Assembly: GCF_000015725.1 (NCBI RefSeq)
Contig: NC_008825.1
Location: forward strand, 2,852,001-2,916,000
Reading direction: 5' to 3'
Length of the DNA stretch: 64,000 nt
DNA from: Methylibium petroleiphilum PM1
GTDB taxonomy: Bacteria > Pseudomonadota > Gammaproteobacteria > Burkholderiales > Burkholderiaceae_C
The translations under genes and the position numbers were made by a program. Every line of letters begins with the position of its first letter. Within the stretch, counting starts at the first letter, position 1. Of the stretch, positions 45,300 to 54,729 are shown one piece after another. Under the pieces are notes generated by a model. It was not told the origin of the DNA. It did no database searches and saw nothing but the letters and a program-made list of their open reading frames with translations.

Positions 45300-46685
45300 C
45301 TAGACGCTTCGTTTCACGTAGGCGGTCGGCCGAGCGTTCGTGAACTTGGCCTGCCGTCGCCGCCGTCTCGAGCGATGCATGATCTGCGCCAACGCCAGTC
45401 CGGTCACAGCGCCATGTGTGTAGGAAGCGGAATACGGCACGTAATAGACCACCGACGCGATGAGGATCAGACCAAACCCGCGTATCTGCAGGTACTCGGA
45501 CTCGGACTCGACCCGGCCGAGCAGGCTGTACACCAAGGCGATCAGCGTCGCCAGCACGAGCAGGCCGAGGCCCACCACGCCGACACGCAAGAGCATGTCG
45601 ACGTAGAAGTTGTGCGGCGAGTATTCAGCGATCTTTCCGTCGACGAATCGGTGCCAGCCGTGGCCGTACGGAAAACCGAACAACAGAGTTTTCGTCGAGG
45701 AGTTGGCCCATTCGTCCAGCAGAGACTCCCAGCCGAACATCCGGTCGGTCACTGTGCTGCGCGAAGCGGTCACCGATGACAGGGAAGCGTCCAGCGCGTC
45801 GAACAGCGGATCGAGGTAGCCGAAGGTCGCCGCGATGCCCGTACCGATGCCCGCCACCAGCACGAAGCCGAGCAACCACGGGAACTGGCGCGGCAGATGT
45901 TTTCGCTCCTGGACCAGAAGATAAGCCCCCGCCGCCACGGTAGCCAGCCACACGGAGCGATGCTGCAGCACCAGGACGATGGCGGCGAAGATCAGCGCAT
46001 GCAAGCCGCTGCGGGGAGTGCCGGTGCCACGCAGCCAGGCCATGCCATGCACCAATGCTGCTGCCGCCAGGAAGAACGCTGCCTCTGAGGGCAATGCGCG
46101 GAAGACGCTCGTTATCCCGATATCGAGCACGAAGCTTCGCGGCACGAACCCGAGCGCCAGGCCGACCCAGCGGTAGATGGCGATCACGATCAACCCATAG
46201 GCGCACCACGTTGCCCACTTCGCGATCTTCTTCATCTCCCCATCGTCGAAGTCGCAGGTACAGGCATAGAGGCCGACGCACCAGTAGTACACGTAGTCGC
46301 GCGCCTCCGTGCCGGCCGACTTCCCGTACTGCGACAAGCCCAGCGTCAACGACGCGAACAGCAGTCCTCCCAGTGCCAGCCACAACAGCAAGGGCCCCTG
46401 GAGCGGGAGCGGCCGCTTGAACGACTCGAGCACCACCACGACCATCAAAACGAGGACGAGAATGTCCGCCGGGTAGGCTTGCAGCCCGCCCAGATTGAGA
46501 TAGGGCCGCGGATAGTGCGTGAAAAGATCGAACGCAAAGATCATCAGCACATACGCCATCCCGAGGATGCGCTTGTTGCTGGAGGCGATGAAGAACCAGA
46601 CGATGGCAATCACCGCGCCCAGCACCAGGGGTGCGGCCACGACCGCAAACGCCGATGGCAACAGCAGATCGGACAGGTCACCCAT
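45300..46685 (-). CDS. O-antigen ligase/polymerase (Wzy/WaaL-like) membrane protein
   Basis: A 461-residue protein with about ten or more hydrophobic segments, starting PSAFAVVAAPLVLGAVIAIV, and a large outside loop around residues 300-370 (FGWESLLDEWANSSTKTLLF, later HNFYVDMLLRVGVVGLGLLV). The ...PHNFYVD... element is common in the O-antigen ligase/polymerase superfamily. It would polymerise repeat units at the periplasmic face. Whether it polymerises or ligates cannot be told. It lies between the GT4 and GT2 genes. Confidence 0.85.
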   Translation of the reverse strand: MGDLSDLLLPSAFAVVAAPLVLGAVIAIVWFFIASSNKRILGMAYVLMIFAFDLFTHYPRPYLNLGGLQAYPADILVLVLMVVVVLESFKRPLPLQGPLLLWLALGGLLFASLTLGLSQYGKSAGTEARDYVYYWCVGLYACTCDFDDGEMKKIAKWATWCAYGLIVIAIYRWVGLALGFVPRSFVLDIGITSVFRALPSEAAFFLAAAALVHGMAWLRGTGTPRSGLHALIFAAIVLVLQHRSVWLATVAAGAYLLVQERKHLPRQFPWLLGFVLVAGIGTGIAATFGYLDPLFDALDASLSSVTASRSTVTDRMFGWESLLDEWANSSTKTLLFGFPYGHGWHRFVDGKIAEYSPHNFYVDMLLRVGVVGLGLLVLATLIALVYSLLGRVESESEYLQIRGFGLILIASVVYYVPYSASYTHGAVTGLALAQIMHRSRRRRRQAKFTNARPTAYVKRSV

Positions 46686-46726
46686 GGCAGTTCTCTACAC
46701 CGACCTTCATCGCTCATCGGCCATCG

Positions 46727-47989
46727 TCAACCGACGGTCTGGCGCGCACGTGCACCGTGAGGGGCCGAGACCACCGAAGCCGCGCACGCAGCCTCGTACT
46801 GGAGCATGTATTGATCGACAACCCGATCGGCTGCGAAGAGGCTGCGAGCTCGCGCTCGCCCCGCTGCAGAAAAACCGGCCCATCGCTTGGGATCGGTGGT
46901 TAGATCGAGGACAGCCCGCGCCATCGATTCCGGGTCGTTCACATCGACCAGCACACCGGCCTTTCCATCGTTCAGTTGCCATGGCACGCCAGCGGTCATC
47001 CGGCCGGCGATCACAGGCAGTCCGACGCTGAGTGCCTCGGCGATCGTCATCGAGCAGGCCTCCAGCCTCGAAGGATGAAGCAGCACCGCACCCGCCTGCA
47101 TCTGGCTCAGGATGGAAGCGTGCGGCACGGCGCCACGGAAATCGATGCCGGCGTCTATGCCGTTGCTTCGAGCCCATTGCTGCGCCACCCCTTCGGGCTC
47201 CCAATGCCAGCCGAAGCACACCATCCGCAATGCCGGATTCGCGCGGCGGGCGATCGCGAACGCACGCAGCGCCGCAGCGCCGTTCTTCCAAGCGTCCCAG
47301 CCATTGAGCACCATCACCAGCGTTTGCGAATCGAACGACTCCGCGGTGCATCCCCGCGAGGCCATCACATCGTCAGCTATCGGGTTCGCGACGACGGCGA
47401 CCGGGGTGCGAGTGAATTTCTGCACGTCAACAGCGAGGTCGGCGGATACGGCCGTCAGATAGCGGCAACGCGGAATCACGCGCCGCGCCATGCCGAAGCG
47501 CAATGCCCGGTAGAGATCCGGCATCAACCGCAGCACCTTCCACGGAGAATCGTGTGCCGTCACGACCGTCGGATAGCCGCTGTCGAGCGCCGCCCAGGCG
47601 AACTCGTAGGTCCAGTGCGCATGGACCACATCCGGCGCGAAGTCCGCGATGGCCGCCATCATGCCGCGCCGCTCGAACGAGAACAGGTCGAGCGCCTTAC
47701 CGACGTGGCCGTTCGAATAGCGGAAGCCCTTGATGCGCTCAGGGCAGAAGTAGGCCCGCAGGCCCAGGCCATCGAAGACCTTGAAGGACGGACTGCGCGC
47801 GGCTGCGGGAAAGCTTGACTTGTCCGTTGTGACCGCAGCAACGGTATGCCCGCGGTTGACCAGCGCACGCGCATAGGCCGCCATCAGCGGCGCACCCAGA
47901 TAGCCGTCAGGCAGGTGCGTCCCGGCGGGAAAGCTGAACGATGACGCCAGAGACGAACCGGTGAACGGCCCTACGATCGCGATGCGCAC
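46727..47989 (-). CDS. Family 4 glycosyltransferase
   Basis: A 420-residue GT-B enzyme. VRIAIVGPFTGSSLASSF opens the N-terminal domain. The C-terminal donor-binding part contains AGAVLLHPSRLEACSMTIAE, the E-X7-E region, and ALSVGLPVIAGRMTAGVP. The start is GTG 47989 with GGGAGG upstream; the earlier in-frame stretch to 48190 overlaps the GMC gene and is not family-like. It presumably adds one sugar to the repeat unit. GDP-fucose or GDP-mannose are available from the neighbouring genes, but donor specificity is not known. Confidence 0.9.
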   Translation of the reverse strand: MRIAIVGPFTGSSLASSFSFPAGTHLPDGYLGAPLMAAYARALVNRGHTVAAVTTDKSSFPAAARSPSFKVFDGLGLRAYFCPERIKGFRYSNGHVGKALDLFSFERRGMMAAIADFAPDVVHAHWTYEFAWAALDSGYPTVVTAHDSPWKVLRLMPDLYRALRFGMARRVIPRCRYLTAVSADLAVDVQKFTRTPVAVVANPIADDVMASRGCTAESFDSQTLVMVLNGWDAWKNGAAALRAFAIARRANPALRMVCFGWHWEPEGVAQQWARSNGIDAGIDFRGAVPHASILSQMQAGAVLLHPSRLEACSMTIAEALSVGLPVIAGRMTAGVPWQLNDGKAGVLVDVNDPESMARAVLDLTTDPKRWAGFSAAGRARARSLFAADRVVDQYMLQYEAACAASVVSAPHGARARQTVG

Positions 47990-48098
47990 GGAGCGGCCTC
48001 CCGTTGGCAGCGTCGACACTGCGGTTCTCCCCCCGCCAAAAGGCAGTTGCGCGGAAAAGACGGCGTGACCTCGGCCGCCTCGTGGCGGCATCGCATGC

Positions 48099-49802
48099 TC
48101 ACACTGACTCCTGCAGGACAGACTGAGTCGACACCGCTGCCGTGGACTCACCAGTACTTGTCGAGGCATCCGGCGCACCCAACTGAGCAACGAGGTGATC
48201 AGCGAGCCGCAAGCTGAGTGCGACGAGCGTGAACGTCGGGAAATTAGCCCCGGCCGTCGGAAACACCGAACTGCCGGCCACGTACATGTTGGACATCCCG
48301 TGGATCCGGCTGTCGGGGTCGACTACGCCTTGCTTGGGGGACTCGTGCATCCGCGTAGTCCCCATGTGGTGCCACGTGCCTTCGATGTTGGCAGGCCAGG
48401 GATTGCCCTGCAATGGCCGATCGAAGGCGACATCGGCAATGCCGGCCGTGCCGAGTTCGTCGGCAATGATCTCCAGCGATCGATCGAACGTGCGCTTGAC
48501 CTGCTCATCGAGCCGCCAATCGACCTTGACCCGCGGCATGCCCAATGCGTCCTTCTGGTCGGACAACGAGATGCGGCTGTCGGGATTGGGCGTCGGTTCG
48601 CAGATCATCTGGAACTGGGCTTCCTTGATCGCGTGGAACTGAAGCTCGCGAGTGATCCATTCCGGCACCTGGCGCGCCGCGATGAAGTTGAGACTGTCGA
48701 GCGGCTGCTTTGCCATAGTGGCCAAGTCGCCCCAGAATCCATGCTGCGGATCGACCTTCGAATGCAACCGGTGCTTCATGCGAACAATCGCGGCCGCTGC
48801 ATCGGTGCCTTCGCCAGGGAAGATCGAGTGGAACCAGATGCGCGCGTTGAGCAATCCTTCGCGTCGCTGAGTTTCGGGCGTGACGGCCATCTGGGCCGCG
48901 ACGTGCGTCCCGTGTGCTGAAACTGCTCGGTTCAGATAGTGGAACTTGATATCGTAGAGCTTGTTGCGCAGCCACGCCGGCCGGAATCGGACCTTGTGCA
49001 GGTAGAGGCGGGGATGCTCCATGAAGAAGCGCCCGACCAAGTCGTTGGCATTCCCCAGACCGTTCGTGTGCTGCTTGTTGCAGGCAAGCAGCACACGAGC
49101 ATTCTCGATGCCACCTGTGGCCAGCACGAACTGGCGAGCCTCGACGCTGAGCTTCTTACCCGTGACAGTCTGCACATGGACCCGCTTCACGGTCTGACCG
49201 GTCGACTCGGTCTCGATGTCCGTTACGTTCGCATAGAGGAAAACCTTGATGTGTCTCGCCCGCTTGAGCTCGCCGCGGTAATGCTTGCCGAATCGGGTCG
49301 GGCGGCTGAACTGGGACATGCTGTCCTCCACGCGACCGGTGGGCAACGGCATGCGGCGGACGTCGCGACGGTTGATCGCCTTGACCCAGTAATCCATCTC
49401 GAAGTTGGAGGGGCCAAGGCTGAGGACGGAGTGCGCTCGCTCATAGAACGGCATCAACTCTTCACGATCAATCGGCCAGCCGCTGTGCGGCACCCATGAA
49501 CGAGGTTGGAGATCCTCGACATCGAGCGGCCGACACCATCCGCCCCAGCAATTGCTCCCGCCGCCGAGAAAGCGGCTGCGGAAACCATCTCCGAACTCGT
49601 AGGGAATACCGACGTTCTCGCCACGGTAGAGATCCATCGTCGCGGGATCGGGCTTGAAACCGCCACTCTCGAGAACGATGGTGTCGATCCCATGACGCTC
49701 GAACTCGAGCGCCATCGTCAGACCGGCCGGGCCCGCGCCGATAATGCAGACCGTGGACTGCAGTACCTGACCTTCATTCACCTGCCGTGCATCGCACAAC
49801 AT
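48099..49802 (-). CDS. GMC-family FAD oxidoreductase in the exopolysaccharide locus
   Basis: A 567-residue protein. VCIIGAGPAGLTMALEFERH is the FAD-binding Rossmann start, GGGSNCWGGWCRPLD the GMC-type loop, and the C-terminal SMNMYVAGSSVFPTAGANFP-like segment (written here from GMSNMYVAGSSVFPTAGANF) holds the FAD and catalytic-region residues. A histidine (TWHHMGTTRMHE) is at the expected active-site place. GMC enzymes oxidise alcohols to aldehydes or ketones. An oxidoreductase of this kind in a sugar-polymer cluster could modify a sugar or aglycone; the substrate is unknown. It lies between manC and the GT4 gene. Confidence 0.87.
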   Translation of the reverse strand: MLCDARQVNEGQVLQSTVCIIGAGPAGLTMALEFERHGIDTIVLESGGFKPDPATMDLYRGENVGIPYEFGDGFRSRFLGGGSNCWGGWCRPLDVEDLQPRSWVPHSGWPIDREELMPFYERAHSVLSLGPSNFEMDYWVKAINRRDVRRMPLPTGRVEDSMSQFSRPTRFGKHYRGELKRARHIKVFLYANVTDIETESTGQTVKRVHVQTVTGKKLSVEARQFVLATGGIENARVLLACNKQHTNGLGNANDLVGRFFMEHPRLYLHKVRFRPAWLRNKLYDIKFHYLNRAVSAHGTHVAAQMAVTPETQRREGLLNARIWFHSIFPGEGTDAAAAIVRMKHRLHSKVDPQHGFWGDLATMAKQPLDSLNFIAARQVPEWITRELQFHAIKEAQFQMICEPTPNPDSRISLSDQKDALGMPRVKVDWRLDEQVKRTFDRSLEIIADELGTAGIADVAFDRPLQGNPWPANIEGTWHHMGTTRMHESPKQGVVDPDSRIHGMSNMYVAGSSVFPTAGANFPTFTLVALSLRLADHLVAQLGAPDASTSTGESTAAVSTQSVLQESV

Positions 49803-49903
49803 GTCATTTCACTCCATGTTCAAGGTTCGCGACCCAGACGAAAGGTGTGTCGAGTTTCATCGGGCACAGTCGACTGTCGACAAAGCACGCGGGGACCTCC
49901 GCA

Positions 49904-51361
49904 TCACTTCGCACGACCGTAAGAGTCCTCGAACCTCACGATGTCATCCTCCCCAAGATAACTGCCGGACTGCACCTCGATGATCTCGAGCGGGATCGAC
50001 CCGGGATTCGCCAGCCGATGCGTCTCCCCCAAGGGGATGTAGGTGCTCTGGTTCTCGGTCAGCAATCGCTTGCTGTCGCCGCAGGTGACCTCTGCCGTTC
50101 CGGACACGACAATCCAATGCTCGGCACGGTGGTGATGCATCTGCAGGCTGAGCGTCGCGCCGGGCTTGACGAGAATGCGCTTGACCTGAAAGCGCGGTCC
50201 GGCATCCACACTGTCGTACCAACCCCAGGGGCGGTGCACGCGGCGATGCAGGATGTGTTCGCTGCGCCCGCCCCCTTCGAGTCGGGAAACGATCTTGCGG
50301 ACGTCCTGGCTGCGGCCACGATCGGCAACCAGAATGGCATCTGGCGTTTCGACGACGACCACGTTGTCGACGCCGACCACGCTCACCAATCGGCTCGTGG
50401 CATGGACCAGGGTATCGCGGCAATCTTCAATGATGGCATCGCCATCGGACACATTGCCTGCACCATCCTTGTGTCCCAGCTGCCACACAGCATCCCAGGC
50501 GCCGAGATCGGACCATCCGGCATCGAGGCCGACCATGCGGATGTCGATATCGCTCTTCGGGCACTTCTCCATGACCGCATAATCGACCGACTCGGCAGGA
50601 ATGACCTCGAACAACGCCCGGTCTGGTCGAATGAATGGCCCGTCGACGCGCCGCGCCGCCCAGGCCGCATGTGTCGCGGCCGCGATGTCGGGCCGGAACG
50701 ATTCGATGGCACGAAGCCAATCGGACGCACGGACCACGAACAGTCCGGCATTCCAGAAATAGTCGCCGCTGTCGACGTACCGGGTTGCCGTTTCCGCATC
50801 GGGCTTCTCGACAAACTCCGCTACGCGGGAATGCGCATCGGACGTATCGAGCCTGATGTAGCCAAAGCCTGTTTCAGGCCGCTGCGGCTTGACGCCGATC
50901 ACGACAATGACCCCTCGCGCTGCCCATTCGACCGCGCGACGCAAGGCCGAGGCAAACGCGCCCGGATCCGTCACGGTCTGGTCCGCCGGGCTGACCACCA
51001 GCACGGGGTCCGATCCATCGCTGCCGGCTTGAAGAGCGGCGAGCGTCAGCGCTGCAGCGGTGTTGCGACCGACCGGCTCCAACAGCAGCGTTGGCGCACC
51101 GAGACTGGCTGCGATCACCTGGTCCTGCATCAGGAACCGATGATCATCGCTTCCCACGACCAGGGGCGCACTCAGGCTCAGCCCAGGCCCTTCCAGATTG
51201 TGCAGCCGAAGCAGCGCCTGCTGGAAGAGGCTGTGCTCACCGGACAAGGTCAGGAACTGCTTCGGATACTGCCCACGCGATAGGGGCCACAACCTGGTCC
51301 CCGACCCTCCGGCCATCACCACCGGCTGTACGGAGATCGTGTTAGACATTGCTTCACTCAT
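49904..51361 (-). CDS. manC: Mannose-1-phosphate guanylyltransferase / mannose-6-phosphate isomerase
   Basis: A 485-residue bifunctional type II enzyme. The N-terminal nucleotidyltransferase shows VVMAGGSGTRLWPLSRGQYP, VEFVEKPDAETATRY-like text (seen as RVAEFVEKPDAETATRYVDS) and GYIRLD. The C-terminal cupin isomerase shows RPWGWYDSVD and LSLQMHHHRAEHWIVVSG with metal-binding histidines. It makes GDP-mannose, the substrate of Gmd encoded two genes upstream in the transcript. Start ATG 51361. Confidence 0.95.
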   Translation of the reverse strand: MSEAMSNTISVQPVVMAGGSGTRLWPLSRGQYPKQFLTLSGEHSLFQQALLRLHNLEGPGLSLSAPLVVGSDDHRFLMQDQVIAASLGAPTLLLEPVGRNTAAALTLAALQAGSDGSDPVLVVSPADQTVTDPGAFASALRRAVEWAARGVIVVIGVKPQRPETGFGYIRLDTSDAHSRVAEFVEKPDAETATRYVDSGDYFWNAGLFVVRASDWLRAIESFRPDIAAATHAAWAARRVDGPFIRPDRALFEVIPAESVDYAVMEKCPKSDIDIRMVGLDAGWSDLGAWDAVWQLGHKDGAGNVSDGDAIIEDCRDTLVHATSRLVSVVGVDNVVVVETPDAILVADRGRSQDVRKIVSRLEGGGRSEHILHRRVHRPWGWYDSVDAGPRFQVKRILVKPGATLSLQMHHHRAEHWIVVSGTAEVTCGDSKRLLTENQSTYIPLGETHRLANPGSIPLEIIEVQSGSYLGEDDIVRFEDSYGRAK

Positions 51362-51409
51362 CGTTGTTCAGTGCCGACCGGACTAGCGGCCAGTCGACCG
51401 GCGCCGTTG

Positions 51410-52390
51410 TCATTGCTCGTTGTCGATGAAATCCCGGTAGGCCCGTTGCAGGCCCTCCTGGAGCGTCGTACGGGCCTTCCATCCAGCGCTAGCGGCCAAG
51501 CTCACATCGAGCAACTTGCGCGGAGTGCCATCCGGCTTGCTGGTGTCGAAGGCGATACCGCCTTGGAAGCCGGTCACACCCTGCACCAGTTCAGCCAGTT
51601 CTCGAATGGTCACGTCCTCGCCAACACCGATGTTGACGAGAGGTGGCTCGAACCGCCCGGTCAGGCTCTCGTTGCTGCCGAGCAAGGGATTGAACTTTGC
51701 GTCGTCGAGGCTCATCAGATGCACGCAGGCATCGGCCATGTCTTCGCTGTACAGGAACTCGCGGCGCGGCGTACCGGTCCCCCAGACAGGCACTTCGGCA
51801 TCGCCTCGCACCTTGGCCTCATGAAACTTCCGCAGCAAGGCCGGGATGACGTGGCTGTTTTGCGGGTGATAGTTATCACCGGGTCCATACAGATTCGTCG
51901 GCATCACGGACAGGTATTGCGTGCCGTGCTGGCGGTTGTAGCTCCAGCACATCTCGATGCCCGCAATCTTGGCGAGTGCGTAAGCTCGGTTCGTCGGCTC
52001 CAGCGGCCCGGTCAGCAAGCAGTTCTCTTTCATCGGCTGCGGAGCCAGGCGTGGATAGATGCAACTCGAACCGAGGAACATCAAGCGCCGCACGCCAGTC
52101 TGCCAAGCCGCATGGATCACATGCGTCTGAATCGCTAGGTTGTCACGAATGAAATCCGCAGGGTAGCTGTCGTTGGCCACAATCCCGCCCACCTTCGCCG
52201 CGGCCAGGAAGACGTACTCCGGCTTCTCCGTACGAAAAAAACCTTCGGTGGCCTGCCGGTCCGTCAGATCCAGTTCGTGGTGGGTGCGAACCAGCAGATT
52301 GCGGAAACCGCGACGCTGAAGATCACGCAGCAGCGCGGAGCCAACCAGGCCGCGGTGCCCGGCCACATAGATGCGCGCATTCAAGTCCAT
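51410..52390 (-). CDS. fcl: GDP-L-fucose synthase
   Basis: A 326-residue SDR-fold epimerase/reductase. [20 protein letters not shown] is the NADPH loop, [20 protein letters not shown] carries the catalytic serine and cysteine, and [20 protein letters not shown] has the YxxxK pair. It converts GDP-4-keto-6-deoxymannose to GDP-fucose. It directly follows gmd with 11 bases between, as in other GDP-fucose operons. Start ATG 52390; upstream in-frame residues cover the gmd end. Confidence 0.96.
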   Translation of the reverse strand: MDLNARIYVAGHRGLVGSALLRDLQRRGFRNLLVRTHHELDLTDRQATEGFFRTEKPEYVFLAAAKVGGIVANDSYPADFIRDNLAIQTHVIHAAWQTGVRRLMFLGSSCIYPRLAPQPMKENCLLTGPLEPTNRAYALAKIAGIEMCWSYNRQHGTQYLSVMPTNLYGPGDNYHPQNSHVIPALLRKFHEAKVRGDAEVPVWGTGTPRREFLYSEDMADACVHLMSLDDAKFNPLLGSNESLTGRFEPPLVNIGVGEDVTIRELAELVQGVTGFQGGIAFDTSKPDGTPRKLLDVSLAASAGWKARTTLQEGLQRAYRDFIDNEQ

Positions 52391-52401
52391 GGGGCGGCTA
52401 C

Positions 52402-53517
52402 TTACTCGTGGTGATCGTAGGCCTGGAAGCCGGCCAGCTTGACCAGACTGTCGCGCTTTGCCGCGGAGTAGTCCGATTCGATCATCTCGCGGACCAGTTC
52501 CTCGAAGGTGGTGGTGGGCGTCCAACCGAGCTTGTTCTTCGCCTTGGTCGGATCGCCCAGCAGCGTTTCCACTTCCGTAGGCCTGAAGTAGCGCGGATCG
52601 ACCTGCACGATCACATCACCCGGCTTGCAGCGGGCGCGGTTGCCTTCGACGCGAGCGACGATACCGATCTCGCGTTCCCCCTCGCCCTCGAAGCGAATCG
52701 TGACGCCCAGTTCGGCGGCGGCACGCTCCACGAACTGTCGAACGCTGTACTGGACGCCCGTTGCGATGACGAAGTCCTCAGGCTGCTCCTGCTGCAGCAT
52801 CAACCACTGCATCTGCACGTAGTCGCGCGCATGACCCCAGTCACGCAAGGCGCTCAGATTGCCGAGATAGAGGCACTCCTGCAGACCAAGCGCAATGCGA
52901 GCGATGGCGCGCGTGATCTTGCGGGTCACGAAGGTCTCGCCTCTGATGGGGCTTTCGTGGTTGAAGAGCACGCCATTGCAGGCATAGAGTCCGTACGCTT
53001 CCCGATAGTTGACGGTGATCCAGTAGCCGTAGAGCTTGGCCACGGCATACGGACTGCGCGGGTAGAAAGGAGTGGACTCCTTCTGCGGAATCTCTTGCAC
53101 CAGCCCGTACAGCTCCGACGTGCTGGCCTGATAGAAGCGGGTCTTCTTCTCTAGGCCGAGGATTCGGATCGCCTCCAGCAGGCGCAGAGTTCCAATGCCG
53201 TCGGCATTGGCGGTGTACTCGGGCGTATCGAAGCTGACCGCGACATGGCTCATTGCCGCAAGGTTGTAGATCTCGTCCGGCTGCACCTGCTGCACGATCC
53301 GGATGAGATTCGTACTGTCGGTCAGATCACCGTAGTGCAGCTTGAAGCGCTGGTGATCGACATGCGGATCCTGGTACAGGTGATCGATCCGATCGGTGTT
53401 GAACAGCGAAGTCCGGCGCTTGAGCCCATGAACCTCGTAGCCCTTCTCCAGCAGAAGTTCGGCCAGGTAGGCACCGTCTTGTCCGGTAATGCCTGTGATC
53501 AGTGCTTTCTTGCTCAT
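52402..53517 (-). CDS. gmd: GDP-mannose 4,6-dehydratase
   Basis: A 371-residue SDR enzyme. [20 protein letters not shown] binds [24 protein letters not shown] and [20 protein letters not shown] contain the catalytic Thr/Ser, Glu and YxxxK residues, and [20 protein letters not shown] the product-binding region. It dehydrates GDP-mannose to the 4-keto-6-deoxy intermediate used by fcl. Start ATG 53517 is preferred over 53658. The 287-base gap to epsG may hold an internal promoter. Confidence 0.96.
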   Translation of the reverse strand: MSKKALITGITGQDGAYLAELLLEKGYEVHGLKRRTSLFNTDRIDHLYQDPHVDHQRFKLHYGDLTDSTNLIRIVQQVQPDEIYNLAAMSHVAVSFDTPEYTANADGIGTLRLLEAIRILGLEKKTRFYQASTSELYGLVQEIPQKESTPFYPRSPYAVAKLYGYWITVNYREAYGLYACNGVLFNHESPIRGETFVTRKITRAIARIALGLQECLYLGNLSALRDWGHARDYVQMQWLMLQQEQPEDFVIATGVQYSVRQFVERAAAELGVTIRFEGEGEREIGIVARVEGNRARCKPGDVIVQVDPRYFRPTEVETLLGDPTKAKNKLGWTPTTTFEELVREMIESDYSAAKRDSLVKLAGFQAYDHHE

Positions 53518-53804
53518 GGTTCTGTCAATTGAGATTCGAGGAAACGGACGAATCACCCGCAAACACACCGGGAACAGCCCGCTGAATGAAGTCCGCGAGG
53601 ATCGGTAGAGTTCACACTCACTCTGCCTCCAACGCTTGACCGGTATGGAGCGAAGCATGCCATCCGATCAGCCCCCAGTCAGCCCGCACCTAGGGGTAAT
53701 CCGCACACTACAACGGCCGTGCCGTGAATTCATCACCGTCATGGCACCTGTGATGTCGAGGCATCCAAGCCCCGCAAGCTGCCCTGCAGTGATCTGCGGT
53801 GCCG

Positions 53805-54716
53805 TCAGAACTCGTTCATGATGACCCCAGCCACATGGCCGGCGCCATCGGCTAGCGTGCCGACGAGATCCTGCAACGAACGCAACTGCGATTTCCCCTT
53901 GCGGGCCACCACCAGTGCTGCGCCGCAGCGCGACGCAATGACCGAAGCATCGGAGCCATGGACCGCTGCCGGCGTGTCGACGATGACGTGATCGAACTTG
54001 CTCTTCAATTCCCGGACGAGCAATCCAAAGGCAGGTCGCTCAACCAGTTCGAGAGGGTTAGGCGGCAACACGCCCGCCGGCAGCAGATACAGACTGGGAA
54101 GCGCCGGGATCTGCTGAATCACGTTGGCTTCGGCGCGCCCGGACAGAACGCTCGAAAGCCCTGACATGCTCTCAATACCGAACAACCCTTGCTGACGCGG
54201 GCCGCGCAGGTCGGCATCGACCAACAGTGTCCGCCCACCCAGCTGAGACAGCGCGATCGCCAGATTAGCCGAGAAATAGGTCTTCCCATCTCCCGAATCC
54301 GGGCTCACGACAGCTAGAGCCATCTTGGACGGCTCCCCGCCAAAGACACGCATCATCAGCTGGCTTCGAATCGCTCGAAACCGCTCCGCCTGGCGAGAAA
54401 AAGGTCGATTCGCCACCACCAACTCCGAACTCAGCTGGTGCTGTTCCGCCGGTGCGTAGTGATAGTGAAACTGCTGCGACAGCGCGAAAAGTATGTCCTC
54501 ATCAGTCGCAAATCCCAGCGCAATGGCTGCTTCACCGAAACGAAGCCGCTTGTCGCGCTGGAAGGCCAGGATCTGATCGACCTGTTCGGCCGTCAGATTT
54601 TTGGTTTGCTGAAGGATGTCACCCAGCGCTCGATCATGAACGGACGATGTGGGTACCGTTCCTTCGACGGTCGTCTGCTCGACAACCGCAAGCCTGGAAT
54701 CACGAAATTTCGCCAT
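53805..54716 (-). CDS. epsG: Exopolysaccharide tyrosine kinase (EpsG-type) with MshEN-like N-terminus
   Basis: A 303-residue protein. The C-terminal BY-kinase/ParA fold has Walker A (SPDSGDGKTYFSANLA, residues about 138-152), Walker A-prime (LLVDADLRGPRQ) and Walker B (VIVDTPAAVHGSDAS). The N-terminal part has two 24-residue tandem motifs, residues 30-53 and 59-82, of the RLGxxL...LxxxLxxQ type. This matches MshEN/GspE-N domains, some of which bind c-di-GMP. No C-terminal tyrosine cluster is visible, as the protein ends VIMNEF. Start ATG 54716 has AAGGGG upstream. It acts with EpsF in controlling chain length and export. Confidence 0.88.
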   Translation of the reverse strand: MAKFRDSRLAVVEQTTVEGTVPTSSVHDRALGDILQQTKNLTAEQVDQILAFQRDKRLRFGEAAIALGFATDEDILFALSQQFHYHYAPAEQHQLSSELVVANRPFSRQAERFRAIRSQLMMRVFGGEPSKMALAVVSPDSGDGKTYFSANLAIALSQLGGRTLLVDADLRGPRQQGLFGIESMSGLSSVLSGRAEANVIQQIPALPSLYLLPAGVLPPNPLELVERPAFGLLVRELKSKFDHVIVDTPAAVHGSDASVIASRCGAALVVARKGKSQLRSLQDLVGTLADGAGHVAGVIMNEF

Positions 54717-54729
54717 CACAACCCCTTGA

